DNA of 64,000 nt from Piezodorus guildinii (lineage: Eukaryota; Arthropoda; Insecta; Hemiptera; Pentatomidae): positions 109,246,711 through 109,310,710 of the forward strand of contig CM041295.1 of NCBI GenBank assembly GCA_023052935.1, in the 5' to 3' direction. Position 1 is the first letter of the stretch, and every line of letters starts with the position of its first letter. This document shows, one piece after another, positions 23,104 to 34,740 of the stretch. Below the pieces are notes generated by a model, which ran no database searches, was not told where the DNA came from, and was given only the letters and a program-made list of their open reading frames with translations. Both the position numbers and the translations under genes were made by a program.

Positions 23104-25011
23104 TTAAATTTAGAACAGTTGAGTGTACGGGTACAATGAAGGTTGAGATGTTTACAGAAACTAGTGAAAAATATTGAGAAACCAAGGTTTCGAAACAAAT
23201 TAAGGGTCTTAATCAGCTCTAGTTGTTTATTAACTGTATCATCCTTTATTAAGCATTTTATGTTTATTTTCTTTAAAAATCAAACAACGGGTGATTGAAG
23301 CGTCATAAAAAACAAAAATAATAAATTGATATCTTAATTACTACACTGTTAATAGGAAAACCGAGTATTCCCGACAGCAGATAACCGAGAATATCTTCGA
23401 CAACGGCTTTATCTTCTGTTCTCAACATGTCCGGTTGAATTTCGTTGATAAATTCACGCTATAATAGTTTATTTTATTTTATAGAAACTAAACGGGAACA
23501 TGTAATGTATTGAGGATAGTGAGGGGAGTCCATTATTAAATAAAAAGTTAAAAGGCTTGTACCTACCCACCATATTTCCCATATGCAAGACGTGATACCC
23601 CAAGACCGTTCTAGACCCCCAGCTACTAGGCTGGACTACCCATATCAGCACCTCCACCCCCCCCCCCTCCCGAGGTGACGAGGATGAGAAAGAAGATCCG
23701 AAGAGGGAGTCTTATTCGAACCACGAGAAGTCAAGTTCTATCCTCATATTGTATGGCGAAGGTAGTAGTGAAAATGTCCCTCAGTATTCTCAATCTAAGT
23801 TCTAAGCAATGCATTAATATAAGTGTTAATATAATGGATATGTGTAAGTTAATTTTAAATAATAATGTCATTTATTAAAACTTGTTTACTTTAATATTCC
23901 CCTGTATGCCACCTACTGGGATCGGTAAACTCGATACCTTTGGAAAATAAATCCAATGGTTTTAGTAAATATTAGTATATACATACATTAAATATATCAA
24001 ATAAGCTAGTTTTTGAAGGTCTGCCTTAGAAAAGCAGTCGGTCAAAAACATAGCAAACATTATAAATTTATTTTAACATTAAAAATAATTGATGCTCATA
24101 ACTGTATTAATGTAATTGTAGTTTTGTGAGAAATTCATCCTGCTATGAATATTTAAAGAAGTGTTCGTGAAAAAAAGTGTTCACTCAGACAAGTGTATGT
24201 TGTGTAATAAGTGAATGTACGTGTTTTTTTTTGTTTTTTTTAATATAAGTTTATTATAGTGCACTTCCACGACAATGCATTATATAAAGACTCCAAAAAC
24301 TGAGAAAAATATAACATTTATAATTAAAGTTTATCATAATTCAAAAATAATAAGTGCACTGATAAGTGAAGGGGGTGAAGGGAGGAAACCCTTCGACCTG
24401 TGCGGTATCCATGACAACCATGCGGGGTGCCCAAATGATCAATCGCCCATCATACAACCCAATACAAACTATAATATATTTTGCAAATTTTAATGGTGAA
24501 TATTACAATTCGAAATTTTTAAAACGACAATTATACAATGGAATCGGAAAACAAATCTAGAAATGTCACACATTCTATATAGAGACATTAAGCACAGTAT
24601 AAAATCGTTATGATAGTTTTAATAGTCACAGTACCTTCAGGAAAGTAGTAAAAGAGGAGGAGGGTGTCGTAGTGCAAAAGTCATTTTCATGTGAAGGGTG
24701 AATGTACCTTCATCATCATCAGTGATTTAAAGAGAGAAGGTAAATAAATAAATAATGTCAATGTTGTAGTGAAAATTAATGGTTACACATCGTAATGCAC
24801 AAGATGATTTTTGATGCTTCATGTAACAACAAAATTTCTCAACGATCATTCATACCGCTAATCAAGGGCGTACTGGAGATTCACGTGAGAGAGAGGCAAC
24901 AAGGTTGAAAATAACTCGGTCACAGCCATAACCCAGGTTGAGTATTAAGTACAGTAAAATTAGGTAAAAAAAAAAAAAAAGGAAAACCCGAACATCTAAA
25001 ATAAATGCTGC
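22702..25011. other. Intron DNA with a microsatellite
   Basis: Contains (TA)n at 23058-23100 preceded by an A run, a C-run at 23658-23668, and no recognisable gene. Small open frames near 24275-24560 have no motif or coding character that I can defend. Confidence 0.45.
23058..23100. repeat. (AT)n microsatellite
   Basis: About 43 bases of alternating AT after an A run. Confidence 0.9.
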
Positions 25012-25830
25012 TGGGCGCAACACACGACTTTCACATACCTCCTTTGTTAAAATCCAGCCAAGAGCTCTGCTTCTTTGACAGGCCGCCAGTTGGCAGCACG
25101 GTCAACATGAAATTCCCTTTTGGGGAACCCGTAACAGTTAGTTTTATCGGTTTTTCATCACTCTCTATTACACTTTACAATTCCGTAATATCAGATAATA
25201 TTTTTCCTAAAATCTTTAGCTACCCAACGATATATTTTACATCCATATAACTATTCTTATGTTCAAAAACACAAAAATTGCATAAAAAAATAAAAATATG
25301 TTTGCACTTTTCTCCTTTAATTGTTTATCAAATTAGTTCAACTTTCATCTTTAGCCGTTATTTACCTAAGCTAATAAGATGATGTTCCTAATTTTTTGAA
25401 ATATACAAAATTAAATGTACTCTAGAGGAAGAAAATTTTAAATATCGGCATTTAAGCCCTGTCAGACTATTACAATGAGAATGAAACCTACATGATATTA
25501 AAGCCTATTAAATTTTACATCAATATAGCGAGTTTAATTAAAATCGTTAGAGCCTTTGATGATAAAATCACAAAAAGGTGCAAAGTGCATTATGTAAAGT
25601 AGTACTTCCGGTCAGGTGATTTTGATGAAAAAGTTTTTGTAACATCTCGGTCGTATAGTTGTCCTAAATTTTCAGTTTCATAGGGCTTTTCGTTTATGCG
25701 CTGGAGTTACCACACACACACGACCTTTTCGTGGGACTTGGTTATTTGGACTCAGGGGACCCTAAAGTATTTCCGTTGAAAAATAGAATTAGAAAATTTT
25801 CACGATCGCAATACTTTCCCTTACTATATA
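25012..25830 (+). mobile_element. Non-autonomous repeat family X, copy 2
   Basis: Starts with 'gcaacacacgactttcacatacc', the recurrent terminus in inverted form. It continues 'ctctgcttctttgacaggccg', 'ggcagcac', 'gttagttttatcgg', 'cctgtcagactat', 'tatagcgagtttaatta', 'catctcgg' and 'gcgctggagtta', to 'gcaatactttcccttacta'. The blocks are collinear with 48636-49335. No open frame of note, so it depends on another element for mobility. Confidence 0.65.
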
Positions 25831-28800
25831 TTTCATACAAAACTAAAGTATTTTAAAATATCTTCAAGGATGATGTATAAAGGTTTTTGTTAAAATGAAT
25901 TGTTGCTGAGATAATGAAGGGGTAATATACATACACAAGTTTGCACTGTACTTCCTTAGAAAATTATGAAGATAAAGTGAATCATAGTCTGATTAATTAG
26001 CTTGGATTTAAGTGGTAATGGACATCTGTACGTTTAATAGTGTTCGTGATATAAGTCTTAAGTTAAAACGTTTTTTCTTCTAAAAATCATAAATCAATAT
26101 TTTGTTATTATACTTAGCCAAATACAAGCCGTATATTGTTCCTTCTTTATCTCCGCGTCTATTCATTTCAGCGAAAACATTTATATAATATTTTTTAAAG
26201 ATATTTTAATGTACTATAATTTTGTATAGAATGATGATTTCGATAAAGATACTACTTTTTGAGATATTCACAGAAATCTGAAAACAATTAATTTTTTTCT
26301 TATTCTCCCCCTCTCTCCTACAAAACCCGACGTGGAAAACTCCTTAACTACCTAATAAGAGAAGGGTCCTGTACAATTTCTGACAGGTTTCGCCTTTTTT
26401 TTTTTCTTTTCGGTTAAAACCTAATTTTACTGTACTAATTATGCAAGGTAGGGTGAATAAATAAATAAAGTTATAAAAGTGAAAAACAAGTAAGTGCTTA
26501 GAAGAAAAACCACACATTTTATCCTAATACCTTAGCTATTTTTGTATTCGTACCAAAGAGGGGCGAAAATTGATAAAGAAATCAATTATTTTTTTAATAA
26601 TTCTTAATACTTCAGTAAAAATCGCTCTTAAGACTAAGCAAGTCAATTCAATTACCCTTGTCTGATTTTACTAAAAAGATTATATAACTCGAAAGTTGCT
26701 AGCTCACATATAGAGGTATTTATTTACCTTTAGGCATAATTAGAAGTTCGTACATCATTTTTTATTTGAGGTAAGCTACTCATATATTAAAACAAGAACA
26801 GACCATTTGGTGGGATCGGCTTGTTTGGATCAAAGGACCTTAAAAATTGAAGCACCGTTGACAATTAAAAAAGATATTCACATCGAAGAGAGGGAGGGGG
26901 AGGGGAATTAAACAAGGTTTATAACTAAAATTTAAGTTAAAATTCTTAACTTTAATTTTCCTCAATATTATTAAAGTTGACAGATATATATTATAAAGAG
27001 AAAGTTGGCGTTCCCAATGGTTTCATTGATCGACAAACCATAATAGGTGTTTGGGTAGGAGGAAATTGGTCTTTGGGTATTTGATGAGTCTCGATTTGCT
27101 GTAAACAAGATGAGGGCTCCACTGTTAGATTAGCGCTGAGAAGCTGCAACCTCCTTATTAAATCATCTCGAGAATTCCAAACCAAAAGCGATTTCCAAAA
27201 ACCGAGAAAAGGGAGTTTCGTATTAACTTTTTAATATTGACATTGAACAGTAGAGCTAAATAACTTAATAACTGACATAAAATAAAATTATATCGAAAGT
27301 AGTTATTTAAAAGTAAGTTAATTTTTTGCTTCCGCGAATTATTTTCCTACCAAACTTCAATAAATGAACGAAGCCTATACTGTAAAAAAACATCTTGCCG
27401 GAAAGTCATCACATAATTATTAGGTATCTATGACAACAGCGTGTGTATATTTTTGGGCCAGAAAACGAAGGCATTTTATTAACAAATGGTCCTGGGCCAA
27501 AGGAAAAGCAAAACCAGCATTACAACCTTTAGATAGGGAGGAACTGTTATCAGACGACAATGTAAATACACGCTAATGAAGAAAATTTAATTTAAGCTTG
27601 GCACAACACTATCAAGGATTTTTAGATAAGAAGAACCAAATGGTGATCTGACTCCAAATCTGGGACTGGCCGTGTCTTCCTGGTATTTTTGAGAAATTGA
27701 GAAAAAACTTGAAAAAAAGTCAGCTGGAAGTTATAAGTATCATGGACCGCGGTGGCAGAAAACTACCCCGTCAAAGAAAAACAGCACCATAAAGCAAGCG
27801 AAGCGAAAATACCTGTTTATTGTGGAGGCAGTTAATAACCTGGAGATATATCTTTAATAGTGGTACAGGACAAACTGAAGACCTCGCAATGAGAGACGGA
27901 AATTTGGCTAAGGTAACTAGGAAACATGGATGTACAGGAGGTGAGCGCAGCCAACTATTACAAATTTTAAAAGTAAAAGTTAAAAACTAAAATGAGGGAT
28001 AATAATAAAATATGTATTTAGAGATAGTTTTTACTTCCAAGCACGTATTCAATTTTAAAAAGTATATGGTTAGAGAGTGCTTAGAAAAAAGAAAACAAAC
28101 ATTTTTGACCTATTTGGGCCCTCCATAACGATTTTCAACCTACTCCATTCCCCTCTCCCATCCTCCTTAACGAAAATCCCTCGAACGCGAACACCCTTGC
28201 CTGGAAACCGTTCTGATGAATCCACCAATGCATGTGGATTATATGTATCTCAAAAATGACCAGAACCAAGACACATCAACAGAATATCGCCGACTTGTGG
28301 TCTGTACATAAGGTCAACAGACCCACATATAGAAAAAGACAAGGGACAGCTTAAGGATAATTCACAAAAGGGACACAATACAGAAATTAATAATAAAGTA
28401 TAATTAGTCAAATTTGTTTGTCTTCATTAACTTGAAATAATCTTTCAAATTTTGAAATTAATTTCTGAAATTTTGAGGACCTGGGTAAAGCGAGAGGTTT
28501 TTCAGTTCATTTCATAACCTAATCATTATTTATATTTCTACGATTTTATTCTATTCATAATCATTCCATGACTTAGCAGAAATGAGGATTGGCTTTTGTA
28601 TACATTGACAAGAGCTACAAAGGGTTCCTATTAGTCTTGAGAAAATAATCTTTCAGGTGTAACACACTCCCACACAGGGCTATATACAATCCTACCTCTT
28701 CAGAAACTGGATGTAAGATTTATAGGAATAGCTATTATCAACAATCTGGTAGTCATAGAGTCTGCCAACAACAATAGAACTAAGGTTGTGCTAAAGAAGT

Positions 28801-28975
28801 AGTGGAATGGTTAAGGTAAACTCCCTTTCCAACTTCCCACTATCACCATAACAATAATCTATGAATTCATGAAATTACCAATAGTTTTGGTTCCTAATTT
28901 CTATAATAACTATATCAATAATAATAATAATAATACATTAGCTTATAAAACTACAAATGATTTTGAAATATACAG
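25831..28975 (+). other. Intron DNA upstream of exon 2
   Basis: AT-rich. A less AT-rich block at 27440-27960 gives broken readings such as RWQKTTPSKKN but no family was recognised. It ends in the acceptor 'tttgaaatatacag'. Confidence 0.4.
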
Positions 28976-29158
28976 ATAGATGAGGCTTGGGGCAAAATAT
29001 TAGAAGCAGAACAGAAAGAATGTGACATGCTAACAGCAGAAAGGGAGCATGTTGAAAGCCAAATGAAAAGTGAAAATTTGCTTGGTAGCAAGGAATCTCT
29101 TCACAAGTCAGCTACCGATCTGTCAGGCAAAGGAAACAAACCACCACCTTCAAGAGTA
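28976..29158 (+). CDS. Coiled-coil protein gene, exon 2
   Basis: Exon of 183 bases (61 codons), phase 0 at both ends, open throughout. It begins IDEAWGKILEAEQKECDML, passes AEREHVESQMKSENLL and ends in a Ser/Lys/Pro-rich linker with LSGKGNKPPPSRV. The first half continues the coiled coil of the exon at 16023. The second half looks disordered. The acceptor is 'atatacag'; the donor is GTA|GTGAGT, a strong site, with a weaker in-phase alternative three bases earlier. The following supported exon (42958) needs phase 1, so an exon is required in between; see 29809. Confidence 0.75.
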
Positions 29159-29808
29159 GTGAGTATTTTTTTGTTGATTATTTTATTTAAAAGTTTTCTT
29201 TTAGTAAACTGTTCCAAGCTACTGTACATTTTCAAAAAAAAAAAGGACTACACTCATATCTTAAGTTGACAAACCAATATCAAACACTTATAATTTTGCT
29301 TCTTCTTGATTTATTGTTCATTATTTAACAACTCACTCATGTAAACAACAAGATGATTTAAAATATTATTCTACTTAACTACTCTTACTAACTGTTATCA
29401 TTATTTTTAGCTAGTTTTCAGCACCATTAAAATTTTATAACTATTCAATTCTTATTTCTTAGTATTAAACCAGGTATCTCTTGAAGGACTATCTTTTTTT
29501 CAAAAAGATATCAAAATTTCAACTATACAGGAGAAAGTTTATTTTACCTCTTCAACTTCCAATTCACCTGTCACATACTTGTTGACATTGAAATCGCCTG
29601 TCAATTTTTTCCAAGATTTACAATAAATAAACTACATCCTATTAAATTTTCAAGCTTACAGAAAGAAGTTTTATTTTATTTTTTTAGTTTTTTTTTACAA
29701 TTTAAAAAATAAATTGGCTGATGACGTTGAGGGCTGACATCTGCCAGGTCATGGCTATTGCACTTAGCATGCTATAAATCATAAGTATACAAATTTCTAA
29801 TCTTACAG

Positions 29809-29853
29809 GAAGACCGTTACTCGGAGGGTTCACCAGCTCTCCAGCTAATATAA
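29809..29853 (+). CDS. Alternative terminal exon or 19-base micro-exon
   Basis: After the acceptor 'tttctaatcttacag' the frame of exon 2 continues EDRYSEGSPALQLI and stops at 29851-29853. An AATAAA follows at 30034, so this could end a short isoform. Alternatively, splicing at GAGG|GTTCAC (29827) makes a 19-base micro-exon that ends in phase 1. Joining its last G to the AT that begins exon 42958 gives Asp and restores the open frame there, which exon 2 alone cannot do. The donor GTTCAC is weak. Both uses are inference from phase and splice signals. Confidence 0.45.
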   Translation, partial: EDRYSEGSPALQLI

Positions 29854-30033
29854 ATAACTCAATTCAGAATGATATTCAGTGGTGATTCAGAATTGTAGTT
29901 AAATTAGTCATTTTTATGTTATAATACCAACCCGCCTAAGACTATTCATGTAATTCATTTATGCAGGTGTAATGAAGTCCTTTAAACACATACACATTTT
30001 ACTAAATAGTATAAATTCTGGAATAAGTCTCAG

Positions 30034-30039
30034 AATAAA
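30034..30039 (+). promoter_or_regulatory. Possible polyadenylation signal of the short isoform
   Basis: AATAAA 181 bases after the stop at 29853. Such hexamers are frequent in AT-rich DNA, so the support is only positional. Confidence 0.3.
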
Positions 30040-30745
30040 ATCATATTTATGTTTCTATTTCTATAAATTGGGAGAACAGACAGAAATGCAGAAACAGGAG
30101 AATACTAACCTTTTGCACTCAAAAGTCTTATGAGCTCAACCAAACCACCAACTGCATAAGCGTTGGCCATTCTTGCTTATTTCATAATTTTTTTTAGTTA
30201 GCTTAAAATTATGTTAGACACAATATAACAATTTAACTTTTATATTTTATCATTTTTATAACCTTTATTTTAACAATATACATATCTTCAGAATTCAAAG
30301 AAACACATTTTTTAAACAATAAAAAGTCCATGTATAATTGTAATTTTGTTTATGGACAGACAAAAAGTTGAAATCTTTACTTGAAAAATGTATTTAGTTT
30401 ATCATACTCCATGCTTAATGGGCTGACTAACGTTTGAAGAAAAATTCTGATAGCCTAGAAAGTTGAATGCCTACTAACATCGAAGACCAAGTCTGATACC
30501 TGCCGCGAGTGTTTTAGAAATAAGACATCTATGTAGCCCATAGCTCATTAGATTACAAGAAAGAATTAGGAGGTAGACCCATGAAGTGATTTTCATTAAG
30601 TCAAATATTAATAAACCCTGTTATCGCTTGATTTGCCACATCACTTCTAATGGTGCCTAACCACCCCTCGAGCCCAAAGGGTTGATTTGATATGCCCAAA
30701 GTAGAAAGATAGTATAATGCATCAAATAATAACTAAAAGAAATAA

Positions 30746-30805
30746 CTTCACATGTCAGCTAAGGAATTATCAGGAAAAGCAAACAAATCATCATTTTCAA
30801 GAATG
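30746..30805 (+). pseudogene. Decayed duplicate of the end of exon 2
   Basis: Sixty bases align without gaps to 29099-29158. Translated in the same frame they read LHMSAKELSGKANKSSFSRM against LHKSATDLSGKGNKPPPSRV, identical at 12 of 20 residues. Similarity continues into the following intron (a T-rich run and 'ttatttaaaa'). The donor has become GTGTTT instead of GTGAGT, and upstream the copy fades within about 15 bases, with in-frame stops before it. It is therefore probably a dead exon duplicate rather than a working alternative exon. Confidence 0.6.
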
Positions 30806-31811
30806 GTGTTTTTATTTAAAATACTTTATTTAATTTTATTTGTTACCTATGCATGAGAAAACAAATATATAATTTTAGCAGATGTTGATCAAATACTACA
30901 TATATTAAGTAAAAGTATTGCAGTTATGAATATTGTTAAATCGGAGTATTCAGCATCGTGTTTTGGGGTCAGCTGAGTCAGAATTACCAAGTCACACAAA
31001 AAAATGTGAGTCCATGAGTAGTAAATGTTAAGTCTAGCTCAAAAACAAAAGATCGTGTGAAACTAAAATTTCATATTTAAGATGTAATAGTAAACATTTT
31101 CACTAAAATTGATGAGCCTGAAATGCCAGTTTATACCATGTGTTTTGTACCTTTAAACAATATCCTCTAGCACAGCTCAAACAATTTTCATTTAACTTAC
31201 TAAATTGATGTAAAATTAAATGAGCTGCAATAGGTTTCATACTCACTGACCAAACGGGGCTATATCTTGAATTTAAGAGAAGCTATTCTAAAATATCTTA
31301 ATTTTATTTTCGGTTCACATCTCTAGTGGTTAGCAGTAATAAAAACTGTAAAAATATGAAATACAAAAAATTTTAATAATAAACAATCTAAGGAGAAAAC
31401 AGCAGAATTATTTTTCCATGTTATTTTTTTGTCCACAAATAAGAAAATTAATATAGATATGTAACATATTGTTGAAAACCTAAAAGAATTTGGAAAAAGA
31501 TTATCTAACATATTAAAACTGTAGAAGATAATGGAGTGAGAAAAATTGCATACACATAAAGTAATTGATGATAATAATTTCTATCTTTATATTATTTAAA
31601 ATAAACGTATCAATTGAAACCCAAAGCTATTATTTTTCAACTTTGACTTTATTTAAAAATATAAAATTCATTTCAGCAATAGAGGGTAAATGAAAGTTTT
31701 TGCGAGCATCAGATTTTTAATTTTTTTTTTCTATTATGTTATTATATTTTGGAACTATTCAATTCCAACTAATGCCATTTGGTTTTGTTATGATGTACTC
31801 CTATTAAAATT
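30806..31811. other. Intron DNA
   Basis: AT-rich. 'gggtaaatgaaagtttttgcgagcatcagatttt' at 31685-31720 resembles the recurrent terminus motif at 17112. No gene. Confidence 0.45.
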
Positions 31812-31812
31812 C

Positions 31813-31848
<36 letters not shown>

Positions 31849-31850
31849 GG
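31812..31850. repeat. (TAA)n tail repeat of LINE
   Basis: About 12 units of AAT/TAA directly at the 3' end of the minus-strand LINE. Short-unit tails of this kind are characteristic of RTE elements. Confidence 0.8.
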
Positions 31851-32125
31851 CTTACTGAACCCGTAGGTTCGATGCCGATACCACCAAACTTCGCCTGCAC
31901 AGACTCGTCTAATGTTCGCCGGTCAAGCCCAAGCCCCTGAGATCAGCCTTAATGCAATCCTCCCATCTACGCTTCGGCCTACCTTTTGGACGCCTACCAG
32001 TCGGTTCAGCAAATACCAACTTTCTCGGAATCCGTTCCTCACCGAGCCCAACAACTTTACGCACCCATTTGAGTCTCCGTGATGCTATCAACTCAATTAT
32101 GATATCAATGGTGGCGATCATTAAA
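31851..32125 (-). mobile_element. RTE-like LINE 3' end
   Basis: A 70-codon minus-strand frame (32121 down to 31909) reads IDIIIELIASRRLKWVRKV, GEERIPRKLVFAEP and RRPKGRPKRRWEDCIKADL. This is the C-terminal end of an RTE-like LINE polyprotein, with the basic 'GRP..RW.D' block intact. It ends in the (TAA)n tail at 31812. Strongly 5'-truncated. Relative of fragments at 5390 and 200-515. Confidence 0.8.
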
Positions 32126-32178
32126 ATTCTTAACTAATATAAAAAAGTTAGCAAGCAGAAAAGGAAAGCACATTTATA

Positions 32179-32206
32179 CAGTCAGTGTCAAAAGTATTCG
32201 GAATTC
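32179..32206 (+). repeat. Tc1-like terminal inverted repeat, outer left
   Basis: CAGTCAGTGTCAAAAGTATT then CGGAATTC, preceded by TA. It matches the reverse complement of 37513-37541 (CAGTGGGTGTCAAAAGTATT then TGGAATTC) with few differences. Confidence 0.7.
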
Positions 32207-32342
32207 GTATTTCTTTACATTTAATAAGTATTTTTCATAACTGTTAATTTATATAATTATTTTGAAGTAATAAATGTTTAAAAGAGACTCCCATAAAACA
32301 AAATCACTAACCAGATAACTGAATAGTATATTGTTTTTAAAA

Positions 32343-32347
32343 ATATT
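32343..32347. repeat. Gypsy target-site duplication, left
   Basis: ATATT, repeated at 36323-36327 directly after the 3' LTR. Confidence 0.75.
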
Positions 32348-32471
32348 TGTTGTAGTACTCTTTGGATAGAAGGATTGGAAATAACTAATTATATCATACG
32401 GTTGTTAATGTGAATTATTATGAATAAAACGTTCTTACGAATTATTTATGTTAATATCCCTTAATACAACA
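32348..32471 (+). repeat. 5' LTR
   Basis: Begins TGTTGTAGTA and ends TTAATACAACA; TGTTGTA and TACAACA are perfect inverted ends. It differs from the 3' LTR at several sites (for example TACTC against TAGTTC near the start and CATACGG against CATATGG), so the insertion is not recent. Confidence 0.9.
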
Positions 32472-32489
32472 TGGTGGCAGTGGTGGGAT
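32472..32489 (+). promoter_or_regulatory. Primer-binding site, tRNA-Leu-like
   Basis: TGGTGGCAGTGGTGGGAT starts with TGG immediately after the LTR. It resembles the complement of an animal tRNA-Leu 3' end as I remember it, with about three mismatches. The tRNA assignment is from memory. Confidence 0.55.
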
Positions 32490-32615
32490 GATCAAGTAAA
32501 TATAAATAATGAAGAAAATAACGACAAAATCAAATTTTAAGTGAACCAACTCTTACACTCGGTGAGTCGTTTGATTTTTTCTTATATGTATCTTTTTTTT
32601 TTTTTTTTTAGAAAA

Positions 32616-33385
32616 ATGGAAAAATTAGCGAGTTACAATATTGCAAGCCCAGCACCCTTTTCATTTTCTAATCCTGAAGAATGGCCTAAATGAAAAAGAC
32701 GTTTTGAACCTTTTAGACTTGCCACGTAACTGAATAAATCTAGTAAAGAGAAGCAGGTTAATACATTAATTTATTTAATGGTCGAAAAGGCAGACGAAAT
32801 AATTTTAGAATTTAAATTGACCCCAGATGAATTCAAGAATTACCAGAAGGTCATTAAAAAGTTTGATGATTACTTTTCTCCTAAAACTAATGTGACATAT
32901 GAGAACCAAATTTAATAGTAGAATCCAAACTTTGGGAGAACCACTTGCTGATTTTATTACTGATTTACACAATTTTGCAGAAAAGTGTGATTAAGACCTT
33001 TAAGGATGAATTAATTAGGGACAGGATAGTTGTAGACATTATAGACAAAACTCTAGCAGAGAGGATGCAGATGAATGAAAACTTAAACCTGGAAACAGCT
33101 ATTAAAATGGCTAGGCAATCAGAAGAAGTAAAGAAACAATTAGAATCCCTTAATTTAGGAACATCAGCAGTTAATGAAGTTAAAAGAAACTCCGCGGGAA
33201 CTCTGGGAAAGTTGATCATTCCAAAACAAATTTTCCAGAATGAAGTGCAATAAAAACTTTATGTTCTTATTGCTTGTTTTCGGCACAAGACAGAGGCAAA
33301 TGTCCTGTTCATAATGAGAAATGTAATCACTGTCATGTTAAAGGGCACTTTACTCGAGCTTGTTCGAAAAGAAATGGGGGGAAAA
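32616..33385 (+). pseudogene. gag of the gypsy element (broken)
   Basis: The ATG at 32616 opens a frame reading MEKLASYNIASPAPFSF, with a TGA six codons after NPEEW and further stops. The blocks FKLTPDEFKNYQKVIKKFDD and, in another frame, ELIRDRIVV and TAIKMARQSEEVKKQLE are the conserved capsid-like region of this group. A zinc knuckle of CCHC type follows around 33320-33370, with the pattern C-x2-C-x4-H-x4-C visible in CNHCHVKGHFTRAC. At least two stops and two frame changes inactivate it. It would normally form the capsid that packages the element's RNA. Confidence 0.8.
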
Positions 33386-33489
33386 AAATTTAGCACCACC
33401 ATTGCAAGTAAGAGAAGTTATGTTAATCAAGTTGATGAATATGATCAATTTATTTATGATTCTTCTGAGGGATCTGTTTGTGCTATTGG

Positions 33490-33652
33490 TGCAGATAGTC
33501 TGCTCTGCTATTGTAACACTAGGGAATAAGAAAATTGAGTTTAAATTAGATACTGGCAAGGAGGTAACAGCGATCCCTTCAAGTTATATTAAGGAAAGGA
33601 AGGGTTTAATGAACCCAACAGAACGTCTCACAATCCGAAACACAAACTTCTA
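33490..33652 (+). pseudogene. Protease domain of the gypsy element
   Basis: Reads NKKIEFKLDTGKEVTAIPSS. The aspartic protease active-site triad Asp-Thr-Gly is kept, followed by the usual hydrophobic V-T-A-I-P. The frame ends at 33652, well before RT, so the pol frame is broken here. Confidence 0.75.
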
Positions 33653-33735
33653 AATCAAAATCAATTATACAAAGAATTTTTTATATTAAGGGGCTTCAGG
33701 GTCCCCTTCTTGGTCAGAAAGCCATTGAACAATTT

Positions 33736-34740
33736 TGATTATTTTCCAGGGTGTATGAAATTGGGTCTTCGGGCCAAATGAATCCAAATCTAAATTTGTT
33801 GGAAGAGGTATGCTCTGAATTTCTTAACCTTTTTTCAGGATTTGGGAAAATACCTGGAAAATATAGGATTACACTTAAGCCAAATAGTGTTCCTGTGGCT
33901 GTAACTTCGCCTCGGTGCATACCTATTCCCCTAAGGACCTTGGTAAAACATAAACTGGAGGAAGAGCACAACCAGAATCTATGGAGGGTACTCAAAAAGC
34001 TCAGTGACACTGAATAAATCTAGAACTCAAATTTGCCTTCGTCAAATAGAATTTTTGGGTTATCTGGTAAACAGTGTCGGCCATCCAGATAAAGTTCGAG
34101 CAATAAAGGATCTTGATGCACCCACGAACCTAAGAGAATTGCAAGGGCTTCTGGGAAAGATGAATTTTTTGTCTAAAGCCATCCCTAACCGAACTCAATT
34201 ACTGGCACCTTTATATGAATCGGAGAAGCAAGGTTGAATATTTGCATGGGATCAAAAACAGCGGGAAGCTTTTGAAAAACTAAAAGATGCTTTGACTTCA
34301 GCACCCGGTTTAGCTGTTTTTGATTCCTCTTGGAATACAGTTGTTACAGCTGATGCTTCTTCCTATGGGATCGGTGGAGCTCTGCTTCATGAACATGAAT
34401 GTCTCCTTAGACCACTGGCCTACGTTTCAAGAACAATGAGTGACACTGAAAAGCGTTACTCTCAAATTGAGAAGGCAGCATTAGCTGTTACATGATGCTG
34501 TGAGAGGTTGTGAGATTTCCTCATTGGAATACATTTTATGTTAGAATCAGATCACAAACCCCTGGTCCCTATATTCTCAACGATCCCTATAGATGACCTG
34601 TCACCAAGATTGCTACGATTTCATTTACGCATGTTGAGGTTTAACTACAAGATTATTCATGTCCCAGGAAAACAGCTGCAAACAGCCAATCATCTGTCGA
34701 GGCATCCCTTGCTTACTTTTGTATCATACAAACCTACAAC
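33736..34740 (+). pseudogene. Reverse transcriptase and RNase H of the gypsy element, RT core deleted
   Basis: N-terminal RT segment at 33790-33960: GKIPGKYRITLKPNSVPVAV, then RTLVKHKLEE. It jumps directly to HNQNLWRVLKKL, a block that in this family lies after the YxDD motif, so the palm motifs including the catalytic aspartates are missing. After a frame change at 34010 come RQIEFLGYLVN and RELQGLLGKMNFLSK. After a stop, RNase H shows VVTADASSYGIGGALL and, after another stop at 34494, SDHKPL. The lesions are a deletion, one frameshift and stops at about 34237 and 34494. Confidence 0.85.

Noticed and set aside
27440..27960. A transposase remnant
   Set aside because: Readings such as RWQKTTPSKKN looked coding-like, but no ordered set of motifs from any transposase family could be found.
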